Positions 1 through 12,800 of a DNA stretch of 64,000 bases are shown piece after piece. The stretch's first letter is position 1. The number at the start of each line of letters is the position of its first letter. Both the position numbers and the translations under genes were made by a program. Where the stretch lies: NCBI GenBank assembly GCA_964036045.1, contig OZ038380.1, positions 6,781,913 to 6,845,912 of the forward strand, given 5' to 3'. The notes beneath the pieces were generated by a model. That model was not told the DNA's origin. It was given only the letters and a program-made list of their open reading frames with translations, and searched no databases. Origin of the DNA: Eutreptiella sp. 'Long Island Sound 2002'. Its lineage: Eukaryota > Euglenozoa > Euglenophyceae > Eutreptiales > Eutreptiaceae.

Positions 1-869
1 TGCCGCAAAAAACACATGGTGAGACCCCAGTTTTGTGTGCAATAATGATTTACCACAGTGCAACCATGACTTCTGCACAAAGGCTGCATGGCCAAGACTG
101 AGCCAGTTTTGGAGCATTGTGACCACAATGTGCGGCACAATCAGTGAGTGCAGCATTGCCGCAAAAAACACATGGTGAGACCCCTGTTTTGTGTGCAATA
201 ATGATTTACCACAGTCCAACCATGACTTCTGCACAAAGGCTGCATGGCCAAGACCGAGCCAGTTTTGGAGCATTGTGACCACACTGTGGGGCACAAACTG
301 TGAGTGCAGCATTGCCGCAAAAAACACATGCTGAGACCCCAGTTTTGTGTGCAATAATGATTTACCACAGTCCAATCATGACTTCTGCACAAAGGCTGCA
401 TGGCCAAGACCGAGCCAGTTTTGGGGCATTGTGACCACAATGTGGGGCACAAACAGTGAGTGCAGCATTGCCGCAAAAAACACATGGTGAGACCCCAGTC
501 TTGTGTGTAACAATGATTTACCACAGTCCAACCATGACTTCTGCACAAAGGCTGCATGGCCAAGACCGAGCCAGTTTTGGGGCACAGTGGCCACAATGTG
601 GGGCACAAACTGCGAGTGCAGCATTGCCGCAAAAAACACATGGTGAGACCCCAGTTTTGTGTGCAATAATGATTTACCACAGTCCAACCATGACTTCTGC
701 ACAAAGGCTGCATGGCCAAGACCGAGCCAGCTTTGGGGCACAGTGGCCACAATGTGGGGCACAAACTGTGAGTGCAGCATTGCCGCAAAAAACACATGGT
801 GAGACCCCTGTTTTGTGTGCAATAATGATTTACCACAGTCCAACCATGACTTCTTCACAAAGGCTGCAT

Positions 870-2865
870 GGCCAAGACCGAGCCAGTTTTGGAGCATTGT
901 GACCACACTGTGGGGCACAAACTGTGAGTGCAGCATTGCCGCAAAAAACACATGCTGAGACCCCAGTTTTGTGTGCAATAATGATTTACCACAGTCCAAT
1001 CATGACTTCTGCACAAAGGCTGCATGGCCAAGACCGAGCCAGTTTTGGGGCATTGTGACCACAATGTGGGGCACAAACAGTGAGTGCAGCATTGCCGCAA
1101 AAAACACACGGTGAGACCCCAGTCTTGTGTGTAATAATGATTTACCACAGTCCAACCATGACTTCTGCACAAAAACTGCATGGCCAAGACCGAGCCAGTT
1201 TTGGGGCACAGTGGCCACAATGTGGGGCACAAACTGTGAGTGCAGCATTGCCGCAAAAAACACATGGTGAGACCCCAGTTTTGTGTGCAATAATGATTTA
1301 CCACAGTGCAACCAAGCCTTCTGCACAAAGGCTGCATGGCCAAGACCGAGCCAGTTTTGGAGCATTGTGACCACAATGTGCGGCACAAACTGTGAGTGCA
1401 GCATTGCCGCAAGAAACACATGGTGAGACCCCTGTTTTGTGTGCAATAATGATTTACCACAGTCCAACCATGACTTCTGCACAAAGGCTGCATGGCCAAG
1501 ACCGAGCCAGTTTTGGAGCATTGTGACCACACTGTGGGGCACAAACTGTGAGTGCAGCATTGCCGCAAAAAACACATGCTGAGACCCCAGTTTTGTGTGC
1601 AATAATGATTTACCACAGTCCAATCATGACTTCTGCACAAAGGCTGCATGGCCAAGACCGAGCCAGTTTTGGGGCATTGTGACCACAATGTGGGGCACAA
1701 ACAGTGAGTGCAGCATTGCCGCAAAAAACACATGGTGAGACCCCAGTCTTGTGTGTAACAATGATTTACCACAGTCCAACCATGACTTCTGCACAAAGGC
1801 TGCATGGCCAAGACCGAGCCAGTTTTGGGGCACAGTGGCCACAATGTGGGGCACAAACAGTGAGTGCAGCATTGCCGCAAAAAAGACATGGTGAGACCCC
1901 TGTTTTGTGTGCAATAATGATTTACCACAGTGCAACCATGACTTCTGCACAAAGGCTGCATGGCCAAGACCGAGCCAGTTTTGGAGCATTGTGACCACAC
2001 TGTGGGGCACAAACTGTGAGTGCAGCATTGCCGCAAAAAACACATGGTGAGACCCCAGTCTTGTGTGTAATAATGATTTACCACTGTCAAACCATGACTT
2101 CTGCACAAAAACTGCATGGCTAAGACCGAGCCAGTTTTGGGGCACAGTGGCCACAATGTGGGGCACAAACTGTGAGTGCAGCATTGCCGCAAAAAACACA
2201 CGGTGAGACCCCAGTCTTGTGTGCAATAATGATTTACCACAGTGCAATCATGACTTCTGCACAAAGGCTGCATGGCCAAGACCGAGCCAGTTTTGGGGCA
2301 TTGTGACCACAATGAGGGGCACAAACTGTGAGTGCAGCATTGCCGCAAAAAACACATGGTGAGACCCCAGTCTTGTGTGTAATAATGATTTACCACAGTC
2401 CAACCATGACTGCTGCACAAAGGCTGCATGGCCAAGACCGAGCCAGTTTTGGAGCATTGTGACCACACTGTGGGGCACAAACTGTGAGTGCAGCATTGCC
2501 GCAAAAAACACATGCTGAGACCCCAGTTTTGTGTGCAATAATGATTTACCACAGTCCAATCATGACTTCTGCACAAAGGCTGCATGGCCAAGACCGAGCC
2601 AGTTTTGGGGCATTGTGACCACAATGTGGGGCACAAACAGTGAGTGCAGCATTGCCGCAAAAAACACACGGTGAGACCCCAGTCTTGTGTGTAATAATGA
2701 TTTACCACAGTCCAACCATGACTTCTGCACAAAAACTGCATGGCCAAGACCGAGCCAGTTTTGGGGCACAGTGGCCACAATGTGGGGCACAAACTGTGAG
2801 TGCAGCATTGCCGCAAAAAACACATGGTGAGACCCCTGTTTTGTGTGCAATAATGATTTACCACA
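870..2865. repeat. 17-unit (2652 bp period) higher-order repeat, copy 1
   Basis: This stretch matches 3522-5517 at an offset of exactly 2652 bp (17 x 156). Shared private states include AACCAAGCCTTCTGC (1310 and 3962) and AAAAAAGACATGG (1878 and 4530). I saw only a few differences between the copies, for example AAGAAACAC at about 1412 against AAAAAACAC, and AAACTGTG at 2011 against AAATTGTG. End points are approximate, set where private variants stop agreeing. Confidence 0.85.
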
Positions 2866-3521
2866 GTGCAACCATGACTTCTGCACAAAGACTGCATGGC
2901 CAAGACCGAGCCAGTTTTGGAGCATTGTGACCACAATGTGCGGCACAAACTGTGAGTGCAGCATTGCCGCAAAAAACACATGGTGAGACCCCTGTTTTGT
3001 GTGCAATAATGATTTACCACAGTCGAACCATGACTTCTGCACAAAGGCTGCATGGCCAAGACCGAGCCAGTTTTGGAGCATTGTGACCACACTGTGGGGC
3101 ACAAACTGTGAGTGCAGCATTGCCGCAAAAAACACATGCTGAGACCCCAGTTTTGTGTGCAATAATGATTTACCACAGTCCAATCATGACTTCTGCACAA
3201 AGGCTGCATGGCCAAGACCGAGCCAGTTTTGGGGCATTGTGACCACGATGTGGGGCACAAACAGTGAGTGCAGCATTGCCGCAAAAAACACATGGTGAGA
3301 CCCCAGTCTTGTGTGTAACAATGATTTACCACAGTCCAACCATGACTTCTGCACAAAAACTGCATGGCCAAGACCGAGCCAGTTTTGGAGCATTGTGACC
3401 ACAATGTGCGGCACAAACTGTGAGTGCAGCATTGCCGCAAAAAACACATGGTGAGACCCCTGTTTTGTGTGCAATAATGATTTACCACAGTCGAACCATG
3501 ACTTCTGCACAAAGGCTGCAT

Positions 3522-5517
3522 GGCCAAGACCGAGCCAGTTTTGGAGCATTGTGACCACACTGTGGGGCACAAACTGTGAGTGCAGCATTGCCGCAAAAAA
3601 CACATGCTGAGACCCCATTTTTGTGTGCAATAATGATTTACCACAGTCCAATCATGACTTCTGCACAAAGGCTGCATGGCCAAGACCGAGCCAGTTTTGG
3701 GGCATTGTGACCACAATGTGGGGCACAAACAGTGAGTGCAGCATTGCCGCAAAAAACACACGGTGAGACCCCAGTCTTGTGTGTAATAATGATTTACCAC
3801 AGTCCAACCATGACTTCTGCACAAAAACTGCATGGCCAAGACCGAGCCAGTTTTGGGGCACAGTGGCCACAATGTGGGGCACAAACTGTGAGTGCAGCAT
3901 TGCCGCAAAAAACACATGGTGAGACCCCAGTTTTGTGTGCAATAATGATTTACCACAGTGCAACCAAGCCTTCTGCACAAAGGCTGCATGGCCAAGACCG
4001 AGCCAGTTTTGGAGCATTGTGACCACAATGTGCGGCACAAACTGTGAGTGCAGCATTGCCGCAAAAAACACATGGTGAGACCCCTGTTTTGTGTGCAATA
4101 ATGATTTACCACAGTCCAACCATGACTTCTGCACAAAGGCTGCATGGCCAAGACCGAGCCAGTTTTGGAGCATTGTGACCACACTGTGGGGCACAAACTG
4201 TGAGTGCAGCATTGCCGCAAAAAACACATGCTGAGACCCCAGTTTTGTGTGCAATAATGATTTACCACAGTCCAATCATGACTTCTGCACAAAGGCTGCA
4301 TGGCCAAGACCGAGCCAGTTTTGGGGCATTGTGACCACAATGTGGGGCACAAACAGTGAGTGCAGCATTGCCGCAAAAAACACATGGTGAGACCCCAGTC
4401 TTGTGTGTAACAATGATTTACCACAGTCCAACCATGACTTCTGCACAAAGGCTGCATGGCCAAGACCGAGCCAGTTTTGGGGCACAGTGGCCACAATGTG
4501 GGGCACAAACAGTGAGTGCAGCATTGCCGCAAAAAAGACATGGTGAGACCCCTGTTTTGTGTGCAATAATGATTTACCACAGTGCAACCATGACTTCTGC
4601 ACAAAGGCTGCATGGCCAAGACCGAGCCAGTTTTGGAGCATTGTGACCACACTGTGGGGCACAAATTGTGAGTGCAGCATTGCCGCAAAAAACACATGGT
4701 GAGACCCCAGTCTTGTGTGTAATAATGATTTACCACTGTCAAACCATGACTTCTGCACAAAAACTGCATGGCTAAGACCGAGCCAGTTTTGGGGCACAGT
4801 GGCCACAATGTGGGGCACAAACTGTGAGTGCAGCATTGCCGCAAAAAACACACGGTGAGACCCCAGTCTTGTGTGCAATAATGATTTACCACAGTGCAAT
4901 CATGACTTCTGCACAAAGGCTGCATGGCCAAGACCGAGCCAGTTTTGGGGCATTGTGACCACAATGAGGGGCACAAACTGTGAGTGCAGCATTGCCGCAA
5001 AAAACACATGGTGAGACCCCAGTCTTGTGTGTAATAATGATTTACCACAGTCCAACCATGACTGCTGCACAAAGGCTGCATGGCCAAGACCGAGCCAGTT
5101 TTGGAGCATTGTGACCACACTGTGGGGCACAAACTGTGAGTGCAGCATTGCCGCAAAAAACACATGCTGAGACCCCAGTTTTGTGTGCAATAATGATTTA
5201 CCACAGTCCAATCATGACTTCTGCACAAAGGCTGCATGGCCAAGACCGAGCCAGTTTTGGGGCATTGTGACCACAATGTGGGGCACAAACAGTGAGTGCA
5301 GCATTGCCGCAAAAAACACACGGTGAGACCCCAGTCTTGTGTGTAATAATGATTTACCACAGTCCAACCATGACTTCTGCACAAAAACTGCATGGCCAAG
5401 ACCGAGCCAGTTTTGGGGCACAGTGGCCACAATGTGGGGCACAAACTGTGAGTGCAGCATTGCCGCAAAAAACACATGGTGAGACCCCTGTTTTGTGTGC
5501 AATAATGATTTACCACA
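3522..5517. repeat. 17-unit (2652 bp period) higher-order repeat, copy 2
   Basis: This is the partner of 870-2865. The copies diverge near 2866 and 5518, where one carries ACAGTGCAACC and the other ACAGTCCAACC, followed by ACAAAGACTG against ACAAAGGCTG. Copy 2 also carries CCCATTTTTGTG near 3614, absent from copy 1. Confidence 0.85.
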
Positions 5518-8424
5518 GTCCAACCATGACTTCTGCACAAAGGCTGCATGCCCAAGACCGAGCCAGTTTTGGAGCATTGTGACCACACTGCGGGGCACAA
5601 ACTGTGAGTGCAGCATTGCCGCAAAAAACACATGGTGAGACCCCAGTCTTGTGTGTAATAATGATTTGCCACAGTCCAACCATGACTGCTGCACAAAAAC
5701 TGCATGGCCAAGACCGAGCCAGTTTTGGGGCACAGTGGCCACAATGTGGGGCACAAACAGTGAGTGCAGCATTGCCGCAAAAAACACATGGTTAGACCCC
5801 AGTTTTGTGTGTAATAATGATTTACCACAGTCCAACCATGACTTCTGCACAAAGGCTGCATGGCCAAGACCGAGCCAGTTTCGGGGCACAGTGGCCACAA
5901 TGTGGGGCACAAACTGTGAGTGCAGCATTGCCGCAAAAAAGACATGGTGAGACCCCAGTTTGGTGTGTAGTAATGATTTACCACAGTCCAACCATGACTT
6001 CTGCACAAAGGCTGCATGGCCAAGACCGAGCCAGTTTTGGAGCATTGTGACCACAATGAGGGGCACAAACTGTGAGTGCAGCATTGCCGCAAAAAACACA
6101 TGGTGAGACCCCAGTCTTGTGTGTAATAATGATTTACCACAGTCCAACCATGACTTCTGCACAAGAACTGCATGGCTAAGACCGAGCCAGTTTTGGGGCA
6201 CAGTGGCCACAATGTGGGGCACAAACTGTGAGTGCAGCATTGCCGCAAAAAACACATGCTGAGACCCCAGTTTTGTGTGCAATAATGATTTACCACAGTC
6301 CAATCATGACTTCTGCACAAAGGCTGCATGGCCAAGACCGAGCCAGTTTTGGGGCACAGTGGCCACAATGTGGGGCACAAACAGTGAGTGCAGCAATGCC
6401 GCAAAAAACACATGGTTAGACCCCAGTTTTGTGTGTAATAATGATTTACCACAGTCCAACCATGACTTGTGCACAAAGGCTGCATGGCCAAGACCGAGCC
6501 AGTTTCGGGGCACAGTGGCCACAATGTGGGGCACAAACTGTGAGTGCAGCATTGCCTCAAAAAAGACATGGTGAGACCCCAGTTTGGTGTGTAATAATGA
6601 TTTACCACAGTCCAACCATGACTTCTGCACAAAGGCTGCATGGCCAAGACCGAGCCAGTTTTGGAGCATTGTGACCACAATGAGGGGCACAAACAGTGAG
6701 TGCAGCATTGCCGCAAAAATCACATGGTTAGACCCCAGTTTTGTGTGTAATAATGATTTACCACAGTCCAACCATGACTTCTGCACAAAGGCTGCATGGC
6801 CAAGACCGAGCCAGTTTTGGAGCATTGAGACCACAATGAGGGGCACAAACTGTGAGTGCAGCATTGCCGCAAAAAGCACATGGTTAGACCCCAGTTTTGT
6901 GTGTAATAATGATTTACCACAGTCCAACCATGAATTCTGCACAAAGGCTGCATGGCCAAGACCGAGCCGGTTTTGGAGCACAGTGGCCACAATGTGGGGC
7001 ACAAACAGTGAGTGCAGCATTGCCGCAAAAAACACATGCTGAGACCCCAGTTTTGTGTGTAATAATGATTTACCACAGTCCAACCATGACTTCTGCACAA
7101 AGGCTGCATGGCCAAGACCGAGCCAGTTTTGGAGCATTGTGACCACAATGTGGGGCACAAACTGTGAGTGCAGCATTGCCGCAAAAAACACATGGTGAGG
7201 CCCCAGTTTTGTGTGTAATAATGATTTACCACAGTCCAACCATGACTTCTGCACAAAGGCTGCATGGCCAAGACCGAGCCAGTTTTGGAGCACAGTGGCC
7301 ACAATGTGGGGCACAAACTGTGAGTGCAGCATTGCCGCAAAGAACACATGGTGAGACCCCAGTTTTGTGTGCAATAATGATTTACCACAGTCCAACCATG
7401 ACTTCTGCACAAAGGCTGCATGGCCAAGACCGAGCCAGTTTTGGAGCATTGTGACCACATTGAGGGGCACAAACTGTGAGTGCAGCATTGCCGCAAAAAA
7501 CACATGGTTAGACCCCAGTCTTGTGTGTAATAATGATTTACCACAGTCCAACCATGACTTCTGCACAAAGGCTGCATGGCCAAGACCGAGCCAGTTTTGG
7601 AGCATTGTGACCACAATGTGGGGCACAAACTGTGAGTGCAGCATTGCCGCAAAAAACACATGGTGAGACCCCAGTTTTGTGTGCAATAATGATTTACCAC
7701 AGTCCAACCATGACTTCTGCACAAAGGCTGCATGGCCAAGACCGAGCCAGTTTTGGAGCATTGTGACCACAATGTGGGGCACAAACTGTGAGTGCAGCAT
7801 TGCCGCAAAAAACATACGGTGAGGCCCCAGTTTTGTGTGTAATAATGATTTACCACAGTCGAATCATGACTTCTGCACAAAGGCTGCATGGCCAAGACCA
7901 AGTCAGTTTTGGGGCACAGTGGCCACAATGTGGGGCACAAACAGTGAGTGCAGCATTGCCGCAAAAAACATACGGTGAGGCCCCAGTTTTGTGTGTAATA
8001 ATGATTTACCACAGTCGAATCATGACTTCTGCACAAAGGCTGCATGGCCAAGACCAAGTCACTTTTGGGGCATAGTGGCCACAATGTGGGGCACAAACTG
8101 TGAGTGCAGCATTGCCGCAAAAAACACATGGTGAGACCCCTGTTTTGTGTGCAATAATGATTTACCACAGTCCAACCATGACTTCTGCACAAAGGCTGCA
8201 TGGCCAAGACCCAGTCAGTTTTGGGGCACAGTGGCCACAATGTGGGGCACAAACAGTGAGTGCAGCATTGCCGCAAAAAACACACTGTGAGACCCCTGTT
8301 TTGTGTGCAATAATGATTTACCACAGTCCAATCATGACTTCTGCACAAAGGCTGCATGGCCAAGACCGAGCCAGTTTTGGAGCATTGTGACCACAATGTG
8401 GGGCACAAACAGTGAGTGCAGCAT

Positions 8425-8579
8425 TGCCGCAAAAAACACATGGTGAGACCCCATTTTTTGTGCAATAATGATTTACCACAGTCCAATCATGACTTCTGCA
8501 CAAAGGCTGCATGGCCAAGACAGAGCCAGTTTTGGGGCATTGTGGCCACAATGTGGGGCACAAACAGTGAGTGCAGCAT
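8425..8579. repeat. 155-bp monomer (one base short), copy 1
   Basis: The usual CCCAGTTTTGTGTGCAAT is replaced by CCCATTTTTTGTGCAAT, a net loss of one base. The same unit recurs at 9672-9826. The change shifts every open frame that crosses it. Confidence 0.9.
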
Positions 8580-9671
8580 TGCCGCAAAAATCACATGGTG
8601 AGACCCCAGTCTTGTGTGTAATAATGATTTACCACAGTCCAACCATGACTTCTGCACAAAAACTGCTTGGCCAAGACCGAGCCAGTTTTGGGGCACAGTG
8701 GCCACAATGTGGGGCACAAACTGTGAGTGCAGCATTGCCGCAAAAAACACATGGTGAGACCCCAGTTTTGTGTGCAATAATGATTTACCACAGTCCAACC
8801 ATGACTTCTGCACAAAGGCTGCATGGCCAAGACCGAGCCAGTTTTGGAGCATTGTGACCACAATGTGGGGCACAAACAGTGAGTGCAGCATTGCCGCAAA
8901 AAAGACATGGTGAGACCCCAGTTGTGTGTGCAATAATGATTTACCACAGTCCAACTATGACTTCTGCACAAAGGCTGCATGGCCAAGACCGAGCCAGTTT
9001 TGGGGCACAGTGCCCACAATGTGGGGCACAAACTGTGAGTGCAGCATTGCCGCAAAAAACATACGGTGAGGCCCCAGTTTTGTGTGTAATAATGATTTAC
9101 CACAGTCGAATCATGACTTCTGCACAAAGGCTGCATGGCCAAGACCAAGTCAGTTTTGGGGCATAGTGGCCACAATGTGGGGCACAAACTGTGAGTGCAG
9201 CATTGCCGCAAAAAACACATGGTGAGACCCCTGTTTTGTGTGCAATAATGATTTACCACAGTCCAACCATGACTTCTGCACAAAGGCTGCATGGCCAAGA
9301 CCCAGTCAGTTTTGGGGCACAGTGGCCACAATGTGGGGCACAAACAGTGAGTGCAGCATTGCCGCAAAAAACACACTGTGAGACCCCTGTTTTGTGTGCA
9401 ATAATGATTTACCACAGTCCAATCATGACTTCTGCACAAAGGCTGCATGGCCAAGACCGAGCCAGTTTTGGAGCATTGTGACCACAATGTGGGGCACAAA
9501 CAGTGAGTGCAGCATTGCCGCAAAAAACACATGGTGAGACCCCTGTTTTGTGTGCAATAATGATTTACCACAGTCCAACCATGACTTCTGCACAAAGGCT
9601 GCATGGCCAAGACCGAGCCAGTTTTGGAGCATTGTGACCACACTGTGGGGCACAAACTGTGAGTGCAGCAT

Positions 9672-9826
9672 TGCCGCAAAAAACACATGCTGAGACCCCA
9701 TTTTTTGTGCAATAATGATTTACCACAGTCCAATCATGACTTCTGCACAAAGGCTGCATGGCCAAGACAGAGCCAGTTTTGGGGCATTGTGGCCACAATG
9801 TGGGGCACAAACAGTGAGTGCAGCAT
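9672..9826. repeat. 155-bp monomer (one base short), copy 2
   Basis: This unit carries the same one-base loss as 8425-8579, 1247 bp to its right (8 units minus one base). Neighbouring units also match at this offset, including the private GACAGAGCC and CAAAAACTGCTTGG, so one mutation was copied by a block duplication. Confidence 0.9.
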
Positions 9827-12800
9827 TGCCGCAAAAATCACATGGTGAGACCCCAGTCTTGTGTGTAATAATGATTTACCACAGTCCAACCATGACTTCT
9901 GCACAAAAACTGCTTGGCCAAGACCGAGCCAGTTTTGGGGCACAGTGGCCACAATGTGGGGCACAAACAGTGAGTGCAGTATTGCCGCAAAAAACACATG
10001 GTTAGACCCCAGTTTTGTGTGTAATAATGATTTACCACAGTCCAACCATGACTTCTGCACAAAGGCTGCATGGCCAAGACCGAGCCAGTTTTGGGGCACA
10101 GTGGCCACAATGTGGGGCACAAACTGTGAGTGCAGCATTGCCGCAAAACACACATGGTGAGACCCCAGTTTTGTGTGTAGTAATGATTTACCACAGTCCA
10201 ACCATGACTTCTGCACAAAGGCTGCATGGCCAAGACCGAGCCAGTTTTGGGGCACAGTGGCCACAATGTGGGGCACAAACTGTGAGTGCAGCATTGCCGC
10301 AAAAAACACATGGTGAGACCCCAGTTTTGTGTGTAATAATGATTTATCACAGTCGAACCACGACTTCTGCAAAAAGGCTGCATGGCCAAGACCGAGCCAG
10401 TTTTGGGGCACAGTGGCCACAATGTGGGGCACAAACTGTGAGTGCAGCATTGCCGCAAAAAACACACGCTGAGACCCCAGGTTGGGGTGTAATAATGATT
10501 TACCACAGTCCAATCATGACTTCTGCACAAAATCTGCATGGCCAAGACCGAGCCAGCTTTGGAGCATTGTGACCACAATGTGGGGCACAAACTGTGAGTG
10601 CAGCATTGCCGCAAAAAACACATGGTGAGGCCCCAGTTTTGTGTGTAATAATGATTTACCACAGTCCAACCATGACTTCTGCACAAAGGCTGCATGGCCA
10701 AGACCGAGCCAGCTTTGGGGCACAGTGGCCACAATGTGGGGCACAAACTGTGAGTGCAGCATTGCCGCAAAAAGCACATGGTGAGACCCCAGTTTTGTGT
10801 GCAATAATGATTTACCACAGTCCAACCATGACTTCTGCACAAAGGCTGCATGGCCAAGACCGAGCCAGTTTTGGAGCATTGTGACCACAATGTGGGGCAC
10901 AAACTGTGAGTGCAGCATTGCCGCAAAAAACACATGGTGAGACCCCAGTTTTGTGTGTAATAATGCTTTACCACAGTCCAACCATGACTTCTGCACAAAA
11001 CTTGTATGGCCAAGACCGAGCCAGTTTTGGAGCATTGTGACCACAATGTGGGGCACAAACAGTGACTGCAGCATTGCCGCAAAAAACACATGGTGAGACC
11101 CCAGTTTTGTGTGCAATAATGATTTACCACAGTCCAACCATGACTTCTGCACAAAGGCTGCATGGCCAAGACCGAGCCAGTTTTGGAGCATTGTGACCAC
11201 AATGAGGGGCACAAACTGTGAGTGCAGCATTGCCGCAAAAAACACATGGTTAGACCCCAGTTTTGTGTGTAATAATGATTTACCACAGTCCAACCATGAC
11301 TTCTGCACAAAGGCTGCATGGCCAAGACCGAGCCAGCTTTGGGGCACAGTGGCCACAATGTGGGGCACAAACAGTGAGTGCAGCATTGCCGCAAAAAACA
11401 CATGGTGAGACCCCAGTTTTGTGTGTAATAATGATTTACCACAGTCCAACTATGACTTCTGCACAAAAACTGCATGGCCAAGACCGAGCCAGTTTTGGGG
11501 CACAGTGGCCACAATGTGGGGCACAAACTGTGAGTGCAGCATTGCCGCAAAAAACACACGGTGAGACCCCAGTTTTGTGTGTAATAATGATTTACCACAG
11601 TCCAATCATGACTTCTGCACAAAGGCTGCATGGCCAAGACCGAGCCAGTTTTGGAGCATTGTGACCACAATCAGGGGCACAAACTGTGAGTGCAGCATTG
11701 CCGCAAAAAATACACGGTGAGGCCCCAGTTTTGTGTGTAATAATGATTTACCACAGTCCAACCATGACTTCTGCACAAAGGCTGCATGGCCAAGACCGAG
11801 CCAGTTTTGGGGCACAGTGGCCACAATGTGGGGCACAAATAGGGAGTGCAGCATTGCCGCAAAAAACATACGGTGAGGCCCCAGTTTTGTGTGTAATAAT
11901 GATTTACCACAGTCCAATCATGACTTCTGCACAAAAACTGCATGGCCAAGACCGAGCCAGTTTTGGGGCATAGTGGCCACAATGTGCGGCACAAACTGTG
12001 AGTGCAGCATTGCCGCAAAAAAAATACGGTGAGGCCCCAGTTTTGTGTGTAATAATGATTTACCACAGTCCAATCATGACTTCTGCACAAAAACTGCATG
12101 GCCAAGACCGAGGCAGTTTTGGGGCATAGTGGCCACAATGTGCGGCACAAACTGTGAGTGCAGCATTGCCGCAAAAAACATACGGTGAGACCCCAGTTTT
12201 GTGTGTAATAATGATTTACCACAGTCCAATCATGACTTCTGCACAAAGGCTGCGTGGCCAAGACCGAGCCAGTTTTGGGGCACAGTGGCCACAATGTGGT
12301 GCACAAACAGTGACTGCAGCATTGCCGCAAAAAACACATGGTTAGACCCCAGTTTTGTGTGCAATAATGATTTACCACAGTCGAACCATGACTTCTGCAC
12401 AAAAACTGCATGACCAAGACCGAGCCAGTTTTGGGGCATAGTGGCCACAATGTGGGGCACAAACTGTGAGTGCAGCATTGCCGCAAAAAACATACGGTGA
12501 GGCCCCAGTTTTGTGTGTAATAATGATTTACCACAGTCCAATCATGACTTCTGCACAAAAACTGCATGGCCAAGACCGAGCCAGTTTTGGGGCATAGTGG
12601 CCACAATGTGGGGCACAAACAGTGAGTGCAGCATTGCCGCAAAATAAATACGGTGAGACCCCAGTTTTGTGTGTAATAATGATTTACCACAGTCCAACCA
12701 TGACTTCTGCACAAAAACTGCATGGCCAAGACCGAGCCAGTTTTGGGGCACAGTGGCCACAATGTGGTGCACAAACAGTGAGTGCAGCATTGCCGCAAAA

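Larger units (their letters stand above)
855..6716 (-). other. 1953-codon open frame in the satellite; probably not a gene
   Basis: This is the same 52-residue frame as at 14392-25902, over about 38 monomers. It is closed at 855-857 by a CTTCTTCAC variant that turns a Cys codon into TGA. Upstream it is bounded at about 6718-6722 by GCAAAAATCACATGG, which creates TGA. Both nonsense variants recur elsewhere in the array. Confidence 0.8.
1..11860. repeat. Satellite block of subfamily A monomers (left)
   Basis: Units mostly carry CACATGGTGAGACC, ACAAAGGCTGCATGG and, in many, GAGCATTGTGACCACA. A few B-like units with CATACGGTGAGG occur near 7812, 7970 and 9060. The right boundary is judged by eye as the point where CATACGGTGAGGCC together with ACAAAAACTGC becomes the rule, between 11700 and 11900. 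Block assignment is descriptive; single units are mosaics of A and B states. Confidence 0.7.

Noticed and set aside
12641-12655. AATAAA polyadenylation signal
   Set aside because: It appears here from a point variant (GCAAAATAAATACGG) of the A-tract, with no gene upstream.
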